This document shows positions 1 to 11,876 of a DNA stretch of 64,000 nucleotides, one piece after another. The stretch comes from Silene conica (Eukaryota; Streptophyta; Magnoliopsida; Caryophyllales; Caryophyllaceae). The DNA lies in assembly GCA_029255685.2 (NCBI GenBank), contig CM055318.2:32538001-32602000 (forward strand). The letters are read 5' to 3'. The translations under genes were made by a program, and so were the position numbers. The first letter of the stretch is position 1; every line of letters starts with the position of its first letter. Below the pieces are notes generated by a model. The model made no database searches. It was not told the DNA's origin and saw only the letters and a program-made list of their open reading frames with translations.

Positions 1-411
1 ATAATATTAAACCTGAAGAATATTACTGTAAGTGTGATACGGTCAGGGCAAGGGTGATAAGTCATTACTGATGAATAAAATAAATTTAAGAAGGGTGAAA
101 AGATGAGATGGTGAGGGAAGTGAATTGATAGATGTGTTTATTTTTTGGGTTACTTATAAGGTGGATTAATTAGAATTATAATAGGTAAAAGACTTGGTAA
201 ATTTCGTCCAAATTCCAATGTCCATAGTTACGTATTTAACTTAATTTACCAATATGATTGTTTACTCTAATAGAATGGATGTGTTACTATAAGTAGATCT
301 GACCAATGGGTTGAACGGGCGGGTTACCAGTCGTTTTGGGTCAGACACGTGTCTGATTAGCGCTTTTTACAAATGTTTATTTCCTTTAATTTTATAATAG
401 ACACGTGTTAT

Positions 412-984
412 TATTCTATTGGGATATTCTACATGGTACCCCTCAATTTTTTGACTTTCTACATGGTATCCCTACACTTTTTAAAACATACATGGTACCC
501 CTAATTGTTGTCATTATCACTACGTATACCCTTAAACTTTATTTTCCATCAATTAAACTCATTTTTAAGCTTTATGTGATAACTTTAACGCGTAAGGAAG
601 CTTGTCATTTATTATCACATGACATAAGTACTCTATTAGGCTCAATATCAATCTCGATCCTAATATTTATAGATATGTATGGGCTAAAAAAAAGGCGAAG
701 GAAAAATTATTGATCTTTGCTAAATTATCACGTCCAAAGAATGGATATTAATTCTAATAGAGTCCTTGTGTCATGAGATGATAATAAATGTCAAGTTTGG
801 TTATGCGCCTAAGTAATTATTTAACGCTTAAAAATGAGTTTAATTGACGGAAAATAAAGTTTAGGGGTACACGTAGTGATAATGACAACAATTAGGGGTA
901 CCATGTATGTTTTAAAAAGTGTAGGGGTACCATGTAGAAAGTCGAAAAATTGAGGGGTACCATGTAGAATATCCCTATTCTATT
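412..984. mobile_element. Fold-back Mutator-type MITE with 9-bp target duplication
   Basis: The element spans 421-975 and is flanked by perfect 9-bp direct repeats TATTCTATT (412-420 and 976-984), the duplication size expected for Mutator-like elements. The first and last ~150 bp (421-570 and about 826-975) are near-perfect inverted repeats beginning GGGATATTCTACATGG. The pairing continues with gaps towards the centre, so almost the whole element can fold on itself. Each arm carries three spaced copies of an ACATGGTACCCCT-like motif. The 102-codon reading frame across it is a by-product of the palindrome. No transposase is encoded, so it would depend on a transposase elsewhere. Confidence 0.88.
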
Positions 985-1190
985 TTTTTATAAATATCCA
1001 ATTTAAAATATGATATTCGTTCAAACTTCAATTGCACGGGTTTAAAACTAGTACCATATATTTTCCATTACCACCTTTTTTGGGTCATTTTTATGTTTTT
1101 TGAAAATCAGTTTATTTTGTCTTTAACTAAATATATAAAAAAATATTAGTTTCAAGCAAAGGCTAATATATCAACCCCATGGTCGACATT

Positions 1191-3772
1191 AGACCTGGCA
1201 AAAGTATACCGAACCCGAAAAACTGATCGAAAATAACTGAATCGACACCTGACCGTACATCCGAAAGGTATAACTGAACTTCACCCCGAAACCTGAATCG
1301 ACCTGAACTGATTCGAAATTGAACTGAATTTGTAATATCTGAAATAGACCCGAGATCGAATAAACCTAACTGTTTCAACCTGAACTGGTTTGACCCGAAT
1401 CGAAAAACACCCGAACCGTTTTCAACCTGCTTAATGATGACCGAAATTCAACCGAAACCCGAAATTACCCGAATGTAGTAATTGTCGTTTGTCAAACAAA
1501 AGGAAAAAAATTAATTACTTATATACATATTTTTATATTGGTGGGTAAAATGATGGTTGGCGGTAAAATAATTCGAGAATCTACAATTTTTGGAGGCAAA
1601 ATATAATTAGTTCGTCAATTTTTGGAGGCAAAATCAAATTTGTTTACCATATTTGACTGCAATTTCAACCGAAATGATAAAAAAGAATCTGACAAAAGAG
1701 ATTTAGATGAACAAAATAACTAATCAAAGATTTAAAGCGCAAAATCTGAAAATTTCATTAATTAGTTAGGGATAATTAGAGATCTTCTTACCGAAATTAG
1801 ATATCTTTTCCATCTTTACAAGATATATGGTGCTCTGTGCCTCTGTGGACTGCGATTTATCAGCTGGGCTTTTGGAAGATGAAGAGTTTGAGAGTTCGTA
1901 ATGAGTTGGTCACTTGGTGTATAGTAAAAAGGAAAGTAGATTTGCGATTTGCGATTGACTGTATACCATATTTACGAATTGCGATTATTAAAAAGGAAAG
2001 TATTTGGTGACTTGGTGTTATGGTGTATACATGCATTTTTTTCGACAAAGGTTGTATACATGTATTGATGTAATGAGTTTTTGATTTTTTTATTTTTATC
2101 CATTTATTCATTTGCCATTTGCCATTTGCTATTGTTTTACATTTTAGTTTTTAGTTTTTGACTTTTTAATTTTATGTACTTATTTCTCCACTTGATACTT
2201 TTAGGATTAATTATTAAGTTGACCAAATTGAGTGTGGATGATCAAAATCTCTACTGAAGGCATCCAAAATAGAAAGATGAAATATATAAACAAACGATTG
2301 AAAGTTTGAGACGGAAGGGGTATAAGTGTACAACAGTATAACTTAATAACTTATAAGTTCATCTAACTATATTGTCTATTTATATAATTATATATTTATA
2401 TATAATATGATAAATTAAAGCTTCTAATTTTAAATTTCTAATACATTTTGTGATATTTTTGTCGAACTACTCGTCTACAGTTTATTACGTATTTGTATTT
2501 CATTTAAGTTCCTCGAAATTATAAAAATAAATGAATAATTGAACTATTGAAATTCGAGATGAGATTGTAAAATTACTTTATTATAAAAACAAAGTATAAA
2601 ATAGGTCAAGATAGGCTTTACAAATACGAAATTCTAAAATAAAAGCTTAAGAAGTCGAACTGTAGATTATTAGTTATAAATTATACGTATAGTTTTAGCT
2701 ATTGTTATTATAGACTATAGTCTATATTGCTGGACTCGAGTAAGGTGCTATTGTGTTAGTACAATTAATTGATAATTAAAGATCAACTCAAGAGTAGCTC
2801 AAGTTCAAAATTCACCGAACTCAAGTTGAGCTCATAGAATTCAAACAACTTACATATCGGGTGGTCTTGTTTAAGAATTAAGATCATCTTAACTTAAAAT
2901 CTCTTATAAGTTATAACCTCCTCCAGATGGAAGAACCATCTTAATTTAAGAGTGAAGACGATCTTATACTCCTATACAATAAATGGTGATGTAAGAATAG
3001 TAAGACGAATTGACGAGGAATGAACATTTGATAATAATTATTTTCTGATATAAGCTTTACTTTTTGTTCAATCTAATTTTGTATTGGATAGAAAGTCCCA
3101 TCGCCATTGTAAAAAAATTCAATCAAAAAAACAAAGTCGTGTAATTTTGTGATAACATTTATTACATATATATACTTCTTAGTTTCATTTATTATTTATA
3201 GGACGAATACTCACGATAAAAGATAAGTCGATTTTGTAAGATATGAAATACTTATGATCAATTTATCATGTATATACTGCGTAGTATTTATATAAGAATG
3301 TCTACTATTTCTCAATTGCATGTTTGACCGTTCATATTTAATTATTTGTATATATAATATATCAATAATTATAAAAAAAAGTAGATAAGAAAAAAAATGT
3401 GGAATCAAATTATATTACTATTAAAAGAATTTGAAATATTATCGGACAAAAATCTAAAAATTATTTCAAAAACAAAATCGAAATATTTGATATATAAATA
3501 TAATCCAATATTAATCCGTTGACATCCGATCCGAATATGGCCCGAATCGAATCTCATCTGCTATGATATTGACCCGACCCGAATCTTATCTGTTCCGAAA
3601 TTAACCTGACTCGAACCTGAACTGACCCGAAATATTTACAACCGATTAAAAGCGAAAACTGATTCCAACCTGAATTGAACCGAACTGAAATCGAAAATAA
3701 AGGTAAACCGAAATAACCCGATTCGAATGAAACGGATCCGAAACTGAATGAAATGACCCGTTTGCCAGGTCT
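1191..3772. repeat. Pair of CCGAA/CTGAA-rich blocks with inverted AGACCTGGCAAA ends
   Basis: Block 1 (1191-1490) and block 2 (about 3520-3772) are strings of short CCGAA, CTGAA and ACCTGAA variants. Block 1 begins AGACCTGGCAAA and block 2 ends with its exact complement TTTGCCAGGTCT, so the two could be the ends of one 2.58-kb element. The flanking 8 bp (TCGACATT and TGTTGTGT) do not match, so no target duplication supports this. The blocks may instead be two independent repeats. The 2 kb between them (1490-3520) is AT-rich with no gene I recognise. Confidence 0.4.
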
Positions 3773-4154
3773 TGTTGTGTGTTTAATAAATAAGATTGAT
3801 GAAGATGGAGAAGTGAAGCAAGCATTTGGATAAAAAAATACAACCAGTGTGTAGTGAATGTATATTTGATATCAACAGTTCCGAAATTGGGAGTTTGATC
3901 AGCTTTTGAGTTTAAGTTTAAGTCAATCATATAATTGATATAAATAACGAATTTCCGGGCAGAGATCCCCTCGAGTTACTCTTGATTTCTCATTAATACA
4001 AATTAGGCTAAAATGAACAAATGAACTCCCTGTACAAAAACAAACACTTCTTCAACTGTGCAATTTGGAAAACCCATGAGACCAACTTCTGAGACCGTTC
4101 CCCAGAAGCTCACTACAGTTGGAATTCTTTGTTAACGACAAATGACTGTTTGTT

Positions 4155-6632
4155 TCATCCAAGCTCTTGCACTCTCATCTGTGAGAAGACCCGACTCATA
4201 GAAGAATTAACAATGTCTTCTGCACTTCCAACGCTGTATTGACTGCCAGAAGGATGTGTTTGTAGAGGCCGAGTATCATCAACTGCCATCGATACATCTT
4301 CAACTGAATCCAATAAGCCTTCATCTTCTTCGAGCTGCAAAGCACAGTCTAAGTTCCACAATACATCTCCCATTGTCGGCCGATCAAGCCCACATTCAGC
4401 CAAGCACTTCTCTGCTGTCTCTGTAAACTTCCTCAAAGACTCTGGTTTTATTTGGCCATCAAGATTCGGGTCAATAATATTCCTCAACTCCCCTTTCTTT
4501 TGTAATTTCATTGCCCATTCGACCAAATTCACCTTGTCTCGAGGTTGTGATGGGTCAATTACCGGCCTCCCACATAGGACCTCATACAAGACCACACCAA
4601 ATGAGTAAACATCTGACTTTTCAGTTAATTGTTGTCTAATTAGGTACTCCGGGTCTAGGTATCCAAAACTTCCTTTCACAGCTGTGGTGACATGGGTCTT
4701 ATCTATATCAGGGCCTGCTTTTGACAGCCCAAAATCAGCCACTTTAGCCATCAGATTCTCATCAAGCAGTATATTTGCGGTCTTAACATCCCGATGAATG
4801 ATAGGCTTAGCAGAACCAGTATGAAGATAGTGAAGACCTCTAGCTGACCCAACACATATTTCGAGTCTCTGTTTCCAACTTAGGTTGGGATTATTTGACC
4901 CATATAGATGGCTTTTAAGTGTCCCATTTTCCATATACTCGTAAACCAATATCATCTCATTTTGCTCATCACAATATCCAATGAGAGCCACCAAATGACG
5001 ATGTCGAAAGTGAGATAACATCTCTATTTCAGTTCGGAACTCATTAATACCCTGCTGAGAATCGGGATTTCCTCGTTTAACAGCCACCTTTGTATCATCT
5101 TTCAGTACCCCTTTGTATACTTTTCCGAAGCCTCCAACACCAATGACCAAATTTTCACTGAAATTATCAGTAGCTTCACGCACAGCGGCTAAGGAGAAAA
5201 TGTTGCCATATTCAGAGGTTGCGTTGCCAGAGACTTTATTCCCAAATACATCAAGATGTGCTCTCTTTCTCCTTCTAAGCATGACAAACAAAATTACAGC
5301 CAAACCCACAAAAACAAACATAATACTAACAAGTATGCCTAGTATAAGACCTGTATTAGCCTTAGACCTGGACTTTAAAGATTGGATATTAGAATCGGAT
5401 AGATCAAGGCTATCCTTGGAGTTACTAATCTTCATTATCTCCAGCCCATTAAGCAAGGCATTTGGGTACAGTCCTGCCTCATTGGAGGGCCCAACGCTCA
5501 CAGAGAGTGTACTGCTATCACTCTCACTCATAACCACATCCAAATAATAAGGGGAATTCAACTTATTTGATGTCTGCTTACTGAGATCAAGATGTTTATA
5601 AGCATACCAAGAATTAACATAAACATTAAACACCAGCTGACCAGCTGATTTACTAACAATATCACAGAAATGAAACCTAACTAAATATCTAAACCCGGCA
5701 TCCACATTGAAATACCAAGTGACATTCACATTCAAATTCGGGTCAACTTCAGATTTTAACTTACTGGCAGTGCCATAGACAGAAGGAGGGGCAATTTCCG
5801 GGGTGGGACCTCCTTCCTTGGAATTGGAATAATTAACAGGTTCTGGTTTGGAGACGAAGGTGACAAGATTGGTGTTTTTGAGGAATGGTTGATCAGGAAG
5901 CCATTTCCTGAACAAAGTATCATTTTGAGGATTGACAGCAGTGTTCCCCATATTAACCCTGAAACTTGTTTCTAAAGCATGATGCATCAGGTTTTGAGTA
6001 GAACCAGGCTTGTCAATTGTTGCAACAGTATCAGGAATAAGGTGATCAGGTCCAGAAACAACTTCTAATGCATTTATAAATGCAAAGGAGGCATCTGAGG
6101 GTTTGAAAGAGATAATTAGCTTATCAGAATTTATGTTCAAGTAATACTCTTTAATAAGAGGATTAAGATGAGTAACCTGGAAATCCCTTAAAACAGTGTA
6201 ATGCTGAAGTGAAACAGAAAACTTGGCATTACTTAAATTGTAGTTATTGAATTGAAAGGGAAAGAAATGAAGGCGAATCCAATGGCGGCCGTGTTTGGTA
6301 ATGGAGAAGGTGTAGTTTGAGTTAGTAGGAAAGATTTGGGCAGTTTTGTAGAGATTTGGAGCGTTAGAAAATGGGAGTGAAGTTGAAGTGGTGTTTGCTG
6401 TAAGTTTGCGAGGTGCAGAGAGAAGAAGAGTGGAGGAGTTGAAGGTAGAATCATCATCAGGCATAAAAATGCGGTTACCAACTGAAACATTAGTGGATGA
6501 TCCACAGTTAATGAGATAGTTATCAGATGGATCAAACTGTAAGGAGAATTTAATCAAACATATGATGACCATTATTCGAACAAGACGACGACGACTACTA
6601 TTACTACTACTCATCACCAACATCGCCACCAT
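4155..6632 (-). CDS. CrRLK1L-family malectin-like receptor kinase
   Basis: This encodes an intact, intronless 825-aa receptor-like kinase of the Catharanthus RLK1-like family (FERONIA/THESEUS/HERCULES relatives), plasma-membrane proteins that sense cell-wall state or peptide ligands and control growth. In order: an arginine-rich N-terminus with a hydrophobic signal segment (about 15-33), a malectin-like ectodomain beginning NYLINCG (about 34-400), a transmembrane helix (about 427-451) followed by RRRKR, and a kinase domain (about 490-770). Kinase residues are complete: glycine loop GVGGFGKVYKG at about 498, K519 in VAVK, HRD D615, DFG D633 and activation segment GSFGYLDPEYL, so it is an active-type RD kinase. 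The annotated start is overlapped by an out-of-frame upstream ATG. M4, M7 or M21 could be the true start and would still leave a signal peptide. Family assignment is firm; the orthologue (HERK-like or CVY1-like) is not settled. Intron absence and length are typical of the family. Confidence 0.95.
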   Translation of the reverse strand: MVAMLVMSSSNSSRRRLVRIMVIICLIKFSLQFDPSDNYLINCGSSTNVSVGNRIFMPDDDSTFNSSTLLLSAPRKLTANTTSTSLPFSNAPNLYKTAQIFPTNSNYTFSITKHGRHWIRLHFFPFQFNNYNLSNAKFSVSLQHYTVLRDFQVTHLNPLIKEYYLNINSDKLIISFKPSDASFAFINALEVVSGPDHLIPDTVATIDKPGSTQNLMHHALETSFRVNMGNTAVNPQNDTLFRKWLPDQPFLKNTNLVTFVSKPEPVNYSNSKEGGPTPEIAPPSVYGTASKLKSEVDPNLNVNVTWYFNVDAGFRYLVRFHFCDIVSKSAGQLVFNVYVNSWYAYKHLDLSKQTSNKLNSPYYLDVVMSESDSSTLSVSVGPSNEAGLYPNALLNGLEIMKISNSKDSLDLSDSNIQSLKSRSKANTGLILGILVSIMFVFVGLAVILFVMLRRRKRAHLDVFGNKVSGNATSEYGNIFSLAAVREATDNFSENLVIGVGGFGKVYKGVLKDDTKVAVKRGNPDSQQGINEFRTEIEMLSHFRHRHLVALIGYCDEQNEMILVYEYMENGTLKSHLYGSNNPNLSWKQRLEICVGSARGLHYLHTGSAKPIIHRDVKTANILLDENLMAKVADFGLSKAGPDIDKTHVTTAVKGSFGYLDPEYLIRQQLTEKSDVYSFGVVLYEVLCGRPVIDPSQPRDKVNLVEWAMKLQKKGELRNIIDPNLDGQIKPESLRKFTETAEKCLAECGLDRPTMGDVLWNLDCALQLEEDEGLLDSVEDVSMAVDDTRPLQTHPSGSQYSVGSAEDIVNSSMSRVFSQMRVQELG

Positions 6633-7150
6633 ACATTCAACCTCAAATCAGTAATCAGTAAATTAATGATAAACAAAAACCAGTTGAATAAATGAGTCAA
6701 CTCAAAACAAATATGAAGAAATTTGGAATGTTTATTAGCTGAATTCAGTGATTTCTATAAAAGGGAATATGATAGAGACAGCCAGACAGGTGAAATGAGT
6801 AAACAGACTATTTTATTACTACTACGGAGTATTATATGATTATATGATTTGATTGGAGCTTTCTTGGAAATTTCCAAGAGAAACAGCAGATTCTGCTTTG
6901 TAAAGGACCGGAAAACGCGTAGGATTATTTGATTAGGGACAACCGGACAACTAATCAACTCAATAAACCAACAATCATGTCGGCCGGTCGGACTCCCAAA
7001 TATGTAATCTTTTAGTATATTTCAGTCTTCCTTCCATTAATGTCATGTCACAACTCATAAGGAACGCTTTTCTCGCTTAGAGGTCAAATTAGCTAGAGTT
7101 TCGCAGGCTCGGCTATTAAACTTAATAAATCAACAATTATTGCTAATTAT
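6633..7150 (-). promoter_or_regulatory. Probable 5' region of the receptor kinase gene
   Basis: No coding sequence is seen here. On the minus strand an AT-rich TATAATA-like stretch near 6830-6845 lies about 200 bp before the kinase start and could be its TATA region. This is position-based inference only. Confidence 0.25.
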
Positions 7151-7353
7151 AATATGCAATATGCTACCGAAATGCAAGAAGGTTCCATTGGAGCCAAGAT
7201 GAAAACAAAAGATCACTACACTTTTTTTTCTGTAAAAATCCTCGTGATGGCGGAAACTAAATCACACAACATGCGTAAAAATGCCATGAAGAAGAAGAAA
7301 GAAAAAAATTGTCAATTTAATTCTCAATTATTATCAAAACGATTTTTGAACAA

Positions 7354-7369
7354 GGCTCTGATACCACTT
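7354..7369 (-). mobile_element. LTR / primer-binding-site junction of a decayed retrotransposon
   Basis: On the minus strand the sequence reads ...CCTACA, two bases, then TGGTATCAGAGCC (7354-7366). That is the primer-binding site complementary to the 3' end of initiator methionine tRNA, common in Copia elements. An LTR would therefore end at 7369 and extend to the right, with internal sequence to the left (about 7150-7353). I find no coding domain and no second LTR, so it is a remnant. Confidence 0.5.
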
Positions 7370-7689
7370 GTAGGAATATTTCTTAAATTTCACTAAAGCA
7401 TTAATCTAATTAATATTGTCAATGATTATATCAAAAGACGATTTGATACAAAAACTATAAATTGAATTAGAAAGCCATGAATATAGAAATAACCTTAAGA
7501 TCTATGGAGAATCGGCCTAAAAACAACCTAATAAACCCAAATTTCAATGTAGAAATTCACCTTAGATTGCACCCAAGATGACCGAGAAAATTACCCTTCA
7601 AGTTAAATCAATCAATCAATATATATAATTAAATGAGGCTTTTTTTTTAAGCACGTGGTAGTCTCCATGTTTTACAAAACACTGTATTT

Positions 7690-8125
7690 ATAAATAATAA
7701 TTTATTTACAATTTTTCTACTAGAATTAGGAGATAATTAATTATTTACAATTTTTCTATCAGAATTATAAAATTGAAAAATAGTTGTTTAGATAATAATT
7801 TATTTATATTTTTTCTATTAGAATTAGAAAATAAGAAAATAATAAATTATTTACAACTTTTCTATTAGATTTAGAAAAATAAAAAATAGCTGATTATTTA
7901 CAATTTTCCTATTAGATTTCGAACATTATTATTCTTTAATATTTATATACTTACTGTTTAAGTTTATTAACTTTATTCAACGTTTTTATTAAAAATGAAC
8001 ATCGGAAATGAATTAGAATAATTGATTATTGACAATTTTCCTATCTTAAAACATTATTCTTTAATATTTATATACTTACTATTTAAGGTTATTAATATTA
8101 TTCAGCGTTTCTATTAAAAATGAAA
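7690..8125. repeat. AT-rich degenerate tandem repeats
   Basis: Several diverged copies of a unit containing TTTACAATTTTTCTATTAGA occur between 7690 and 7920. A longer unit (AACATTATTATTCTTTAATATTTATATACTTACT) at about 7922-8000 is repeated about 124 bp further on. No coding potential is seen. Confidence 0.6.
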
Positions 8126-8799
8126 ATGGGAGAGCGTAAAAAAGAACTAATTTAGTCTGTCTTCGTCTTAACTTTAAAATGAGTCAAAAATAGTCTCATG
8201 GGGATATAAGAGTAATAACACAAAAATTTTACTTTTTTCTTATACATTATGTTCTTATCTTTTCCATATTACTAAATCATTCAAACTTAAAATGAATACC
8301 TCCATCTTGATTAAAAATGTGTGGAACTAATAAATGAGATTTGTTAAATATTTAAGTCTAAACAAATTCCTACCTAAAAGGAACATTTGCGATCAATCAT
8401 ATTCGACCAAATTAAGAGCAACACTACTATTTTTTGGTACAATAGTAGCGCTACTATTCAAGTGAATATTATGCACTTTCGTACTTAATTATGCGAAAGA
8501 AATGAGATAATTTCTTTAATTAAGTAAAAAGAAAATAAGAAAAATGCCAAATATATTATACTTTAGAGAAACCTCAAAAATGTCAAATTTAGATTTAATT
8601 AGTATAAATATAAATATTAAAGGGCACAATGATGATGTAGATAGGTGCGTGAAGTGGAATAATTGTGTGGATGACATGTGTTTTAAATGGGTATTGAAAG
8701 TTATTTCATAAATAACAATATTTATTCCTACATATTTCCACCTTATTTTTTAACGGTGAGACATTGTGTTATAAAACGGCATATTTTTTTTACGGGGGC

Positions 8800-10710
8800 G
8801 GAGGTAGATAGGTTTTGAGGGAGGAAGTAAGTATCTTCAGGGGTAGGGTTACTCTCCGACGTTTAAGAGTATTAATTGAGTAGTACAAGCAAATTGGTCA
8901 GAGATGTTCAAGAATACAGTTTATGATTCTGATGATCAAGTTGGTTTATTTGGGTTGTCAAGTTACAATTTAAGGGGTATAAATATAAATATATAGATAT
9001 TAAAGAACATAATGATGTAGGTGATCTGAGTTAAGCTGAATAATTGTGTTGATGAGATGAAATGCAAATGGGTATTAGAAGGTATTCATACAACAAAGTA
9101 ATGACAAATAGATGGTGTTTTCGAGACGGATAGAATAAGCCGTCAAAAGATCAAAAATATTTTTTAATTAGTATTATTAGATTATAGTTTATTATAATCC
9201 GTACTCTTTTTCCTCCATATTTTCAACTTATTCTTTACAGTGTGACATTGTTTTATAGGGTATGAGTTGATTTTAAATTGTATGTGTCCATTTGTTTAGG
9301 GATTGGGATAAATAGGTCTCGAGGGAGGAGGTAAGTATCTTGGGGGATAGACGTTTAAAAGTGTGATGTAAGTTGCACAAGATTGATTATGTTAGTCAAG
9401 CTGGGTAGTTATGTGAGAAAGATATGACGAATACCTAAACGGTGTCGAAAAAAGTTGCGTATGTACTCCAGAATGATTAGAACAATTGAGCAAGTACATA
9501 GGTAGATAAATTTTATCTCAAAATTCTATTTCATGTGATAATAACAGAGGCATGAATGTTATGAAAAGAGCTTAAAAATCTCTAAAGTAACATGTATGTA
9601 TGTATACTCAATTTTGACTGTTATAGGGCGGGGTTTGATTTTACATTGGATCTATCTATTATTTCGAGCGGTGGGGGTAAATAGGTTTTGAGAGAGGAGG
9701 TAAGTGTCTTAGAAGTAGAGTTACTCCACGACGTTGAAGAGTGTGAGAGTAGTACAAATAAATGTCGGTAGGTTGAGGTTTCCAAGGATACATTTTACAA
9801 TTGATTTTAGTGTTAAGTTGGTTAAGTGGGTGAGAAGGGTACTCCATGGGTATGATTACTCCCTGACGTTTACGAGTGTGATTTAGAAGATAGAAAAATA
9901 TATTCATATGTAGGGCTGAGTTGTTTAGGGATATGAATATGGTTAGGGTTGATTCTGATAGGTTTGGTTGGTTAGTCGGGTGGAAATGGTTGAATATGTG
10001 AAAAAGTGAATAACGTGAGATATTGATTAGAGAAGGTACATGAATAAATTTTATTTGAAAATGTGTATTATATGAGAAAATAACTGACAAATATAAATAT
10101 AGGCTAAAAACATTTGAAATATCATGTGTATAAACTCAATTTTGTTTCTTTGTTAGATACAAAACTAAATAATCAAATGTTATATTCTCTTCAGTCCTAT
10201 TGAATGCTCCATTGGACCGGAGAATAATTTTTACGGTTGAATGATGTTATAGTGTGTATTGTGGGAGTATTCTTGGAAATATTCAGGGGGGTGCATAAAA
10301 AGATGTCGTAATGTGGAGTTGCAGTTGCAAATTTGCAATGATAACATTGTAAATACAAGAAATAGAATAAAATATTTATGTCAATTATTTTACCAACTAT
10401 GGAAGGAAAACATTTGATTAAATTGTACAAAAATAAAATGTGGGAACATTGGATAAAAATTAAGGAAGTATATGTCATGTCAGTATTATATCGGGGTAGA
10501 TAGGTCTGGAGGTAGGAGGTAAGTGTCTTGAGGATATAGTTATTTTCCGACATTTAAGAGTGTGATTTGAGTAGTACAAGTAAATATAGATACGATGGAG
10601 TTGTTCAGGGATGCGCATATAGTTAATTTTGATGGTCAGCAAGTTGGTTAGTTGAGTGAAAATGGTACAAACAATGCCCGAATGATATGGAAAATGAGGG
10701 GGTATGTAGA
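8800..10710. repeat. Long, diverged direct repeats (GGAGGTAAGTATCTT family)
   Basis: At least four copies begin near 8805, 9305, 9670 and 10495 with a shared order of motifs: ATAGGT, then GAGGGAGGAGGTAAGTATCTT, then a CCGACGTTTAAGAGTGTGA block, then AGTAGTACAAG. A partial copy lies near 9848. Spacing is irregular (roughly 365-825 bp) because of indels. Reading frames on the reverse strand here are shadows. The array lies just left of the Helitron-like terminus at 11605 and may be its interior. Confidence 0.6.
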
Positions 10711-11570
10711 AAGAAAACTGAGGAATTGAAGTAGATGAATTATTTTAAGGTTGTGTTATGTGTAAATGACTTAGGCATAGATGTTATAAAAATAAGTTAA
10801 AAATCTCTGAAATATCATGTATATATGTAAACTCAATTTTTTTTTTTTTGTGAAACACAAAAATAAGTAATTAAATGTTAATAAATATCATGTAAATATA
10901 GTATTATTAACGTTTAACTATATTACTTTTTTGTCTTGGTGATTAAAAAAACATCGTGGTTCGAATTTTATACCCAATTTCAATGTAACATCTCGAGTGT
11001 TGCATCCACCGTTAACCATACAAAAAAACTGCATGTTTTTGTTTTCCTCACCAAGGAGTTTTCATTCAAACAAGATCGGTTTTGAAAGCATAAGTTAGTT
11101 AGGTTTCTGATAGATGGATGAACTTTTCAAAGGGAGAGCTAACTTTGAGGGATAAGTCCGGGTGTTTCGTGAATGAGGGGTGACTTGAATATTTTAGGTG
11201 TGTATTGGAAGCTAGGAAAGAGTGTCGATGATGAGTTAGATGATTGTTTGAGGTAACAATAAAGATGACTAAATCACATTTTATGATTAATTTCATAATA
11301 GGTTAGTACGTGTGCTTTTGGATTGTGGACCGGTTCATGTGTTGTTTGAAGAGTAAGAGTAGTTGTTTGAAGAGTTTCTTCGTGTAGTACTGTAGATAAT
11401 TGTGGTGAGTTGGTGGTAACATTAATGACATAAATTAATATAAATGAGGCAATTTTATTAACAAAATAATACATGTATAGAACGAACTAATATTAATTTT
11501 ATATAAAAAAAAGTCTTATGATTTACTTTTGATTTATATGGTGAAAACTTTATAAATACCAAAAAATAAT

Positions 11571-11605
11571 TTAGTATCCGTGCATCGCACGGGCAAAAAT
11601 ACTAG
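11571..11605 (+). mobile_element. Helitron-like 3' terminus
   Basis: A 6-bp-stem hairpin CCGTGC-ATC-GCACGG (11578-11592) is followed 9 nt later by CTAG (11602-11605) and then a T. This matches the plant Helitron 3' end: short GC-rich hairpin, about 10 nt, CTRR, host T. The 5' TC end and any Rep/helicase gene were not found, so the length is unknown; the repeats from 8.8 kb may belong to it. Confidence 0.6.
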
Positions 11606-11693
11606 TTACTATTAATTTTGGAGGCTTTTGTTTTTAGGGTTTTTAAATGATGAACCATTAGTCAAAATAAGAGAAAATTGTTCTCTTATATTT

Positions 11694-11795
11694 TTCACAC
11701 GGTCCAATACAACTACCCACCGTGTGATTCACACGGCCCAATACTACTACTAACCGTGTGATTCACACGGCCCAATATTACTACCCACCGTGTGA
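11694..11795. repeat. Three tandem 34-bp hairpin units
   Basis: Units at 11694-11727, 11728-11761 and 11762-11795 each start TTCACACGG and end CCGTGTGA. Every unit is thus itself an inverted repeat with a CAATACTACTAC-type loop. Units differ by a few substitutions. Confidence 0.85.
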
Positions 11796-11876
11796 CATAA
11801 ACACAATTTTAGGAGAATGTTAATTAATTAATCTAATTATATTATTCTAAAGTATCATATATTAAAATATATATAA

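Noticed and set aside
1030..1056. Second Helitron-like end (GCACGGGTTTAAAACTAGT)
   Set aside because: The GCACGG arm has no matching CCGTGC arm before it, so no hairpin forms.
1191..3772. A single hAT transposon
   Set aside because: The ends are inverted repeats, but no 8-bp target duplication was found and no transposase lies between them; kept only as a repeat.
11694..11795. CRISPR-like short repeats
   Set aside because: Three contiguous 34-bp units without spacers in a plant nuclear context; simple tandem hairpins.
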